DNA from: an uncultured Hyphomicrobiales bacterium
GTDB lineage: Bacteria > Pseudomonadota > Alphaproteobacteria > Rhizobiales > Aestuariivirgaceae
Direction: 5' to 3'
Length of the DNA: 18,416 nt
NCBI GenBank assembly: GCA_903930095.1
Contig: CAIYXE010000240.1
Coordinates: forward strand, 1-18,416
The translations under genes and the position numbers were made by a program. Shown in pieces: positions 14,529 to 18,416 of the stretch (positions within the stretch are counted from its first letter, which is position 1; the number at the start of each line of letters is the position of its first letter). The notes beneath the pieces are model-generated. The model did not search any database. It was not told the origin of the DNA and was given only the letters and a program-made list of their open reading frames with translations.

Positions 14529-16390
14529 TGTCCACGCCGATTCTCAGCGTTCAAGACCTAACCGTCGGCCCCTTCGACGAGCAGCGCCCCGCCATTCTTG
14601 ACGGCATCTCCTTCGATCTCGCCTCGCATGAGGTGCTGGGCGTCTTTGCAGAAACGGGCGGCGGCAAGTCTATCCTTGCTCGGGCGCTTGCCAACTGGTT
14701 GCCCTCCACACTGCGGTTCCGTGGGGGTGACATTCGCTTCAAGGGCCGTAGCATACTCTCGGCGGACGGCGCCTCGCTTCTCCACCCAGGCCGCGAGATC
14801 GGCTACATCGGCTCGCGCCCGCAGAGCAGCCTCGATCCCACCATCCCCGTTGGCCCGCAGCTCGTCGAGAAGCTGCGCGCGGTCAAGCCCGAGCTCTCGA
14901 AGCAGGATGCGGAACAGAAGATCCTGAAGCTCCTCGCCGAGGTGCGCATTCCGTCTCCCGCCGAACGTTTCCACGAATACCCGACAAAATACTCGGGCGG
15001 CATGATGCAGCGCGCGATGATCGTCGATGCGCTCTCGACCGACCCCGCCGTCATCATCGCCGACAACATCACCCAGCCGCTGGACGTGACCATTGCGCTT
15101 CAGGTTGTACGCCTCCTCAAGCAGCTTGCCGCGCGGCATGGCGTCAGCGTGCTGTTCCTCAGCTCCTCGCTTCCCTCACTGCACCAGATGGCGGACCGCA
15201 TCCTTGTGCTCAAGGAAGGAAAGCTGGTGGAGCAGGGCAGCATGACGGACATTGTGCGTGCCCCCGGGACCTCTTACGTGAAGAGCGTGATCGAGCAGAT
15301 CCCGCGCATCTGGATCAGCACCGACTCCCCCACTGCCAGCGCCCGCTCCGTCGATGAGCCGGTGATGTCTGTGCGTGACGTGAAGCGCACCTACCGGGTG
15401 CGCCGCCCTGGCCACTTCAATTCCTACAATGAGGTGCAGGCCGTGCGCGGCGTCACCTTCGACGTGATGCCGCGGGACAACATCGGCATCGTCGGCGAAA
15501 GCGGCTGTGGCAAGTCCACGCTCACCCGCCTGCTTGCAGCGCTTGAAGCGCCGGAGCAGGGCGAGATCATGTTCCAGGGCAAGCCGCTTTACGCTTCGAG
15601 CAGCCGTGCGCTGATGGAATCCCGCCAACATTTCCAGCTGCTCCTGCAGGACCCCTACAACAGCCTGCCGCCACGCATGACGGTGGGCCGCATGATCGAG
15701 GAGGGGGTGCGCATCCACGGCCTGGCCTCCGGCTCTGCTCTCCGGGCCCGGGTGCAAAAGGCCATGGAGGATGTGGGCCTTCCGCCTCAGATCTATGATT
15801 CCCTCCCCAATTCCCTCAGCACGGGCGATCGCCAGCGAATATCTGTTGCCCGCGCCCTCGTGCTGGAACCTCGCCTCCTCATCCTCGACGAGACCGTGTC
15901 CGCGCTGGACCAGGCGGAGCAGAACAAGTTGCTCGCCCTCTTCTCCCGCCTGCAGCGCGAGAAGAACCTCACCTACATCTTCATCTCGCATGACCTCGCC
16001 ATGGTGCGCCGTGTCTGCACGCGCATTGCGGTGATGTATCTGGGTGAGATCGTGGAGATCGCCGACAACCGCAACCTCTTCTATTCGGCGCGTCACCCCT
16101 ATACCAAGGCACTGCTCAGCGCCATCCCGACGATCGAGGACAACCCGTATGACAGTGGCAAGCTGCTGCTCGAGGGCGAGCCGCCGAGCCCCATCGACAT
16201 CGCACCCGGTTGCAGCTTCGCTTCGCGCTGCCCGTTCGCCATGAAAATCTGCCGGGAGAAGGCGCCAGCGCTCACCGCCGTGTCGCCCGCCGCAGCAGTT
16301 GCCTGCCACCTGGCTAACGAGGAGGCGGGCAGCGTCGAGGCGGCCGGCTTGACCGGAATCAGTGAGACATCCCGGAGCATTCTCAATTGA
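14528..16390 (+). CDS. Fused double ABC ATPase (DppD-DppF type) with one degenerate ATP site
   Basis: The 620-residue protein joins two nucleotide-binding domains of the dipeptide-transporter type. Domain 1 (about 1-255) has Walker A AETGGGKS (41-48) and signature YSGGM (155-159). However, Ser96 stands where the Q-loop Gln is expected, Asn180 replaces the Walker B catalytic Glu (IIADN), and Ser213 replaces the H-loop His (LFLSSSL). Domain 2 (about 278-620) has intact Walker A GESGCGKS (323-330), Q-loop Gln374, Walker B LDE with Glu455 and switch His488, but an altered signature LSTGD (430-434). The C-terminal region has the oligopeptide-type tail with HPYTKALL and the CSFASRCPFAMKIC cysteine cluster. 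The ATG at 14528 overlaps the permease stop. It energises uptake at the inner membrane. Confidence 0.94.
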   Translation: MSTPILSVQDLTVGPFDEQRPAILDGISFDLASHEVLGVFAETGGGKSILARALANWLPSTLRFRGGDIRFKGRSILSADGASLLHPGREIGYIGSRPQSSLDPTIPVGPQLVEKLRAVKPELSKQDAEQKILKLLAEVRIPSPAERFHEYPTKYSGGMMQRAMIVDALSTDPAVIIADNITQPLDVTIALQVVRLLKQLAARHGVSVLFLSSSLPSLHQMADRILVLKEGKLVEQGSMTDIVRAPGTSYVKSVIEQIPRIWISTDSPTASARSVDEPVMSVRDVKRTYRVRRPGHFNSYNEVQAVRGVTFDVMPRDNIGIVGESGCGKSTLTRLLAALEAPEQGEIMFQGKPLYASSSRALMESRQHFQLLLQDPYNSLPPRMTVGRMIEEGVRIHGLASGSALRARVQKAMEDVGLPPQIYDSLPNSLSTGDRQRISVARALVLEPRLLILDETVSALDQAEQNKLLALFSRLQREKNLTYIFISHDLAMVRRVCTRIAVMYLGEIVEIADNRNLFYSARHPYTKALLSAIPTIEDNPYDSGKLLLEGEPPSPIDIAPGCSFASRCPFAMKICREKAPALTAVSPAAAVACHLANEEAGSVEAAGLTGISETSRSILN

Positions 16391-17634
16391 CAACAGCAAC
16401 GATTGATGAGGCCCTGCTGGCCCTTCTCATGGAGGAGCAGGCCTCGGCAGCAGGAACGCCCGACGGTGGCGTCGACCGGCCCGCACTGACGGAAGGTGAC
16501 CGCATAGCAAGGGACTGGCTGCGCGCCAAGTTCGATGAAATGGGCATGCGTACTCTGGTCGATCCCATCGGAAACATGTTCGGCTGCCTTGACTGGGCGG
16601 GTGCCGATGCGCCGTGGATCATGACTGGTTCGCATCTCGACAGCCAGCCGAAGGGCGGCCGCTTCGATGGCGCCTATGGCGTTGTCGCCGGTCTTGCCGG
16701 CGCGGCCGCGCTGCGTGAGGCTGTTCGCACCGGCTCTCTCGTTCCCCGCGCCAATCTGGCCGTCTGCAACTGGACCAATGAGGAAGGTGCGCGCTTCCAG
16801 CCCAGCCTCATCGGCAGCAGCGTCTATGTCGGCAGCATGGCTCTCGCGGAGGCGATGACAGTGCGGGATGGTGAGGGCATCTCGGTCGGAGCAGCTCTCG
16901 ATGCCATTGGCTATCGTGGACGTGATGTACCGCCGCGTCCTGCGGCCTATGTGGAGATGCATGTGGAATGCGCTCCCGAGCTTGAGCAGGAGGACCTTCA
17001 AGCTGGTCCTTTCACACGCTATTGGGGTGCAACGAAGATCCGCGCAAGGTTCACCGGGCTTCAGGCACATACCGGCCCAACGCCCATGGAGCGGCGCCGG
17101 GATGCCTTGCTGGGCGCGTCCTATCTCATCGCCGATCTCAGGGAGATGTGCGGTGCTGCGGCAGATACGCTCTATACTTCGGTGGGCCGGATCGAAACTC
17201 ATCCGAATTCGCCAAACAGCATCGTCTCCGAAGCAACGCTCTGGATCGAGCTGCGCTCTCCTGTCCAGAACGTGCTCGCCTGGGCAGAGGAGGAGTTCCT
17301 CCGCGCGTTGGCACTGTCAGCTACGCGAGCGGACGTCGCCGGACACGTGCTTCACACCGAGCGCCGGAAGGCTGGCGTGTTTGATGCTGGGCTATGCCAA
17401 AGGGTGGAGGAAGCCATGGCTGCGGAGGGCATCATTGGCAAGCACCTCTCGACGATCGCAGCCCATGATGCAATTCGCTTAGCGGAGATATGCCCGTCGA
17501 TCGTCGTCGCGGTCCGCAGCATCGGGGGGATCTGTCATAACGCAGTAGAGTACTCGCGGCCGGAGGATCTGGCAGCTGGCGCCCGGGTCCTCGTTCGTGT
17601 CCTGAGCGACATGATTGAGCGAACAGAAGCATAA
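16387..17634 (+). CDS. M20-family Zn amidohydrolase / N-carbamoyl-amino-acid-hydrolase-like enzyme
   Basis: The 415-residue protein belongs to the AllC/HyuC group of dinuclear-metal amidohydrolases (allantoate amidohydrolase, N-carbamoyl-L-amino acid hydrolase, beta-ureidopropionase). Metal-site motifs are GSHLDSQPKGGRFDGAYGV (His, Asp), NWTNEEGARF (Glu-Glu), EMHVECAPELE (His) and the C-terminal GGICHNAVEYSRPEDLAAG. Compared with the usual HIEQGP, Gln-Gly is replaced by Cys-Ala, and the usual G-I-S-H-N is G-I-C-H-N. The start is TTG at 16387, overlapping the ATPase TGA (TTGA). It restores the N-terminal helix, which the next ATG (16429) would remove. GGAG lies about 10 nt upstream. As the last gene of the transport operon, it probably hydrolyses the imported compound or a derivative in the cytoplasm. 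Confidence 0.9.
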   Translation: MTTATIDEALLALLMEEQASAAGTPDGGVDRPALTEGDRIARDWLRAKFDEMGMRTLVDPIGNMFGCLDWAGADAPWIMTGSHLDSQPKGGRFDGAYGVVAGLAGAAALREAVRTGSLVPRANLAVCNWTNEEGARFQPSLIGSSVYVGSMALAEAMTVRDGEGISVGAALDAIGYRGRDVPPRPAAYVEMHVECAPELEQEDLQAGPFTRYWGATKIRARFTGLQAHTGPTPMERRRDALLGASYLIADLREMCGAAADTLYTSVGRIETHPNSPNSIVSEATLWIELRSPVQNVLAWAEEEFLRALALSATRADVAGHVLHTERRKAGVFDAGLCQRVEEAMAAEGIIGKHLSTIAAHDAIRLAEICPSIVVAVRSIGGICHNAVEYSRPEDLAAGARVLVRVLSDMIERTEA

Positions 17635-18043
17635 ACTAATCAACACGCCAGTCCACGACAGCGCGGTTTCCAGAGAGTTCTCTATCCGTCGTCAGATGGA
17701 CCGAGACCATTCCAAGCCCAGTCTACGGTTTTGTTTACCAAAATCGATAGCTTAAGAACAAGCATTCTGCATATACTCGAGCGCTACTATTGAAGTCGGG
17801 TCAAAGGCCACAGTTCGGCGATGATAGGCGCGTAGTAAGGAGGCTCGGTGACCTGCTGATCAGCACCTATCGAGTGGTCCTTGTGTTTGTGTAGGGGCAG
17901 ACTCGGCGCCAGCGTGGGCCGCGAAGCCGGTTGGGTTAGCGTAGCGGCCCGCGCGGACTGTGGAATGAACACCTCTGGGACTGGTGGCCATAGCCTGTCT
18001 GGTGATCCAAGGGATGAAGAGCAACAGCACTTCTGAAAAATAT

Positions 18044-18066
18044 CTTGGGTCCACTCGCGGGATTCG
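18044..18066 (-). other. tRNA 3'-end-like fragment (T-loop to CCA), possible attachment-site remnant
   Basis: On the minus strand the sequence from the T-loop consensus TTCGAAT through CCCGC, then 7 bases, one discriminator-like base and CCA has exactly the spacing of a tRNA 3' end. The 5' half of the T stem and the rest of a cloverleaf are absent; similarity ends just upstream of the loop. Such ends are left where elements integrate into tRNA genes. Only about 23 bases support this, so chance is possible. Confidence 0.3.
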
Positions 18067-18196
18067 AACTTTATGAAAATCTAGATCTCACAAAATCAAT
18101 GACTTGGACCCAGAGACGGTTGGATTCCAGACCCTTTCGCTCCGCCATTTAGCCCTTCGGCAAAGCTCTCTCCCCGAACTTCGAGCGGCGGAAATC

Positions 18197-18218
18197 CCCA
18201 GCAATTGCGGGCTTTTTT
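18197..18218 (+). terminator. Weak intrinsic-terminator-like element
   Basis: CCC-A-GC, an AATT loop and GC-GGG can form a short bulged stem, followed by C and six T residues. The stem is short and the nearest plus-strand gene ends more than 550 bp upstream, so its role is doubtful. Confidence 0.25.
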
Positions 18219-18222
18219 GCGA

Positions 18223-18299
18223 AAAGCTCCTGACTACGGAAACAGCGGGAGGGACAGATTTCGTCTCTCCCGGCCCCACATTCTCCAAAGCTCCTGACT
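18223..18299. repeat. 13-bp direct repeat pair flanking a hairpin
   Basis: AAAGCTCCTGACT occurs at 18223-18235 and again at 18287-18299, each followed by a similar CG-GGAAA-like stretch. Between them, CGGGAGGGA (18246-18254) and TCTCTCCCG (18264-18272) form a 9-bp stem with one G-T pair. No protein or known element explains the arrangement. Confidence 0.5.
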
Positions 18300-18416
18300 G
18301 CGCGGAAAAAGTACGGCGGCGATAAATCGCTGAAATGACGAATACTTTAAGTGTCCTCGCTGCTGTACTCGACATCTTCCGTCCGGTGCGCGAGAGGCTG
18401 TGTCATCCAACCTGCA

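Larger units (their letters stand above)
17635..18416. other. 780-bp region without a convincing gene
   Basis: No reading frame here gives a recognisable domain. Short frames (17787-17972, 17860-18054 and 18088-18375 on minus; 18104-18325 on plus) have poor ribosome sites and unlikely composition. The base composition from about 17690 to 17800 and 18060 to 18120 is more AT-rich than in the operons. The region contains a tRNA-end-like fragment, a 13-bp direct repeat, hairpins and a weak terminator-like element, each listed separately. It may be a junction between genomic blocks. Confidence 0.6.

Noticed and set aside
15176..16399. 407-aa open frame on the minus strand
   Set aside because: It is antisense to the fused ATPase, whose motifs are clear in the plus frame; the minus frame shows no recognisable family.
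16099..17202. 367-aa open frame on the minus strand
   Set aside because: It is antisense to the end of the ATPase and most of the M20 hydrolase, with no recognised motifs.
18044..18112. Complete tRNA gene on the minus strand (7-bp TGGGTCC/GGACCCA ends)
   Set aside because: The ends can pair, but no anticodon arm or D arm folds between them, and with these ends the T-loop consensus falls in the wrong position.
18088..18375. 95-aa minus and 73-aa plus frames near the right end
   Set aside because: Each overlaps the other, repeats and hairpins; neither has recognisable features or a credible ribosome site.
1..18416. CRISPR array, insertion sequence or phage genes
   Set aside because: I found no regularly spaced repeats, transposase, integrase or phage structural motifs anywhere in the window.

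Overview
The window looks like chromosomal DNA of a high-GC alphaproteobacterium, probably of the Rhizobiales/Hyphomicrobiales type. This rests on codon use, the dense ATGA/TGATG-coupled operons and the dipeptide-type ABC transporter cassette; no rRNA or other taxonomic marker is present. The centre of interest is a bacterial microcompartment (BMC, metabolosome) locus with a nearby uptake and substrate-activation cluster.

Left block (1-4877, all minus strand, read right to left): class III PLP aminotransferase or phospholyase, CoA-acylating aldehyde dehydrogenase, tandem-domain shell trimer (BMC-T), a 130-aa protein of unknown function, pentamer vertex protein (BMC-P, EutN/CcmL), hexamer (BMC-H, PduA/EutM-like), and a second BMC-T that runs off the left edge. 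Genes are 0-25 nt apart, so this is one operon. A candidate promoter with a TTGACA -35 box lies at 4923-4951. It abuts a perfect 7-bp inverted repeat at 4951-4971, in the gap shared with a divergent DeoR-family repressor gene (5047-5814).

Middle block (5815-8836): about 600 bp without an intact gene but with a decayed cupin-domain remnant on the minus strand, then an AraC-family regulator and an amidase-signature hydrolase, both on the minus strand.

Right block (9029-17634, plus strand): two adjacent APH/choline-kinase-like kinases, a Tat-exported family 5 solute-binding protein, two DppB/DppC-type permeases, a fused double ATPase, and an M20-type amidohydrolase/carbamoylase that starts at TTG. 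The last 780 bp contain no convincing gene, only a tRNA-3'-end-like fragment, short repeats and a weak terminator-like element.

Proposed logic (inference): an amide or carbamoyl derivative of an amino alcohol is imported by the ABC system, freed by the amidase and/or the M20 hydrolase, and phosphorylated by one or both kinases. The PLP enzyme then splits it to an aldehyde inside the shell, and the acylating dehydrogenase converts the aldehyde to acyl-CoA. This resembles the RMM-type (1-amino-2-propanol/aminoacetone) metabolosomes of mycobacteria. Here, however, no short-chain dehydrogenase, phosphotransacylase or alcohol dehydrogenase is visible, and a dedicated amide-uptake module is attached. 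Unusual details are a matching pair of encapsulation-peptide-like helices, an Asp at the hexamer pore, and an ABC ATPase in which one whole composite ATP site is degenerate.
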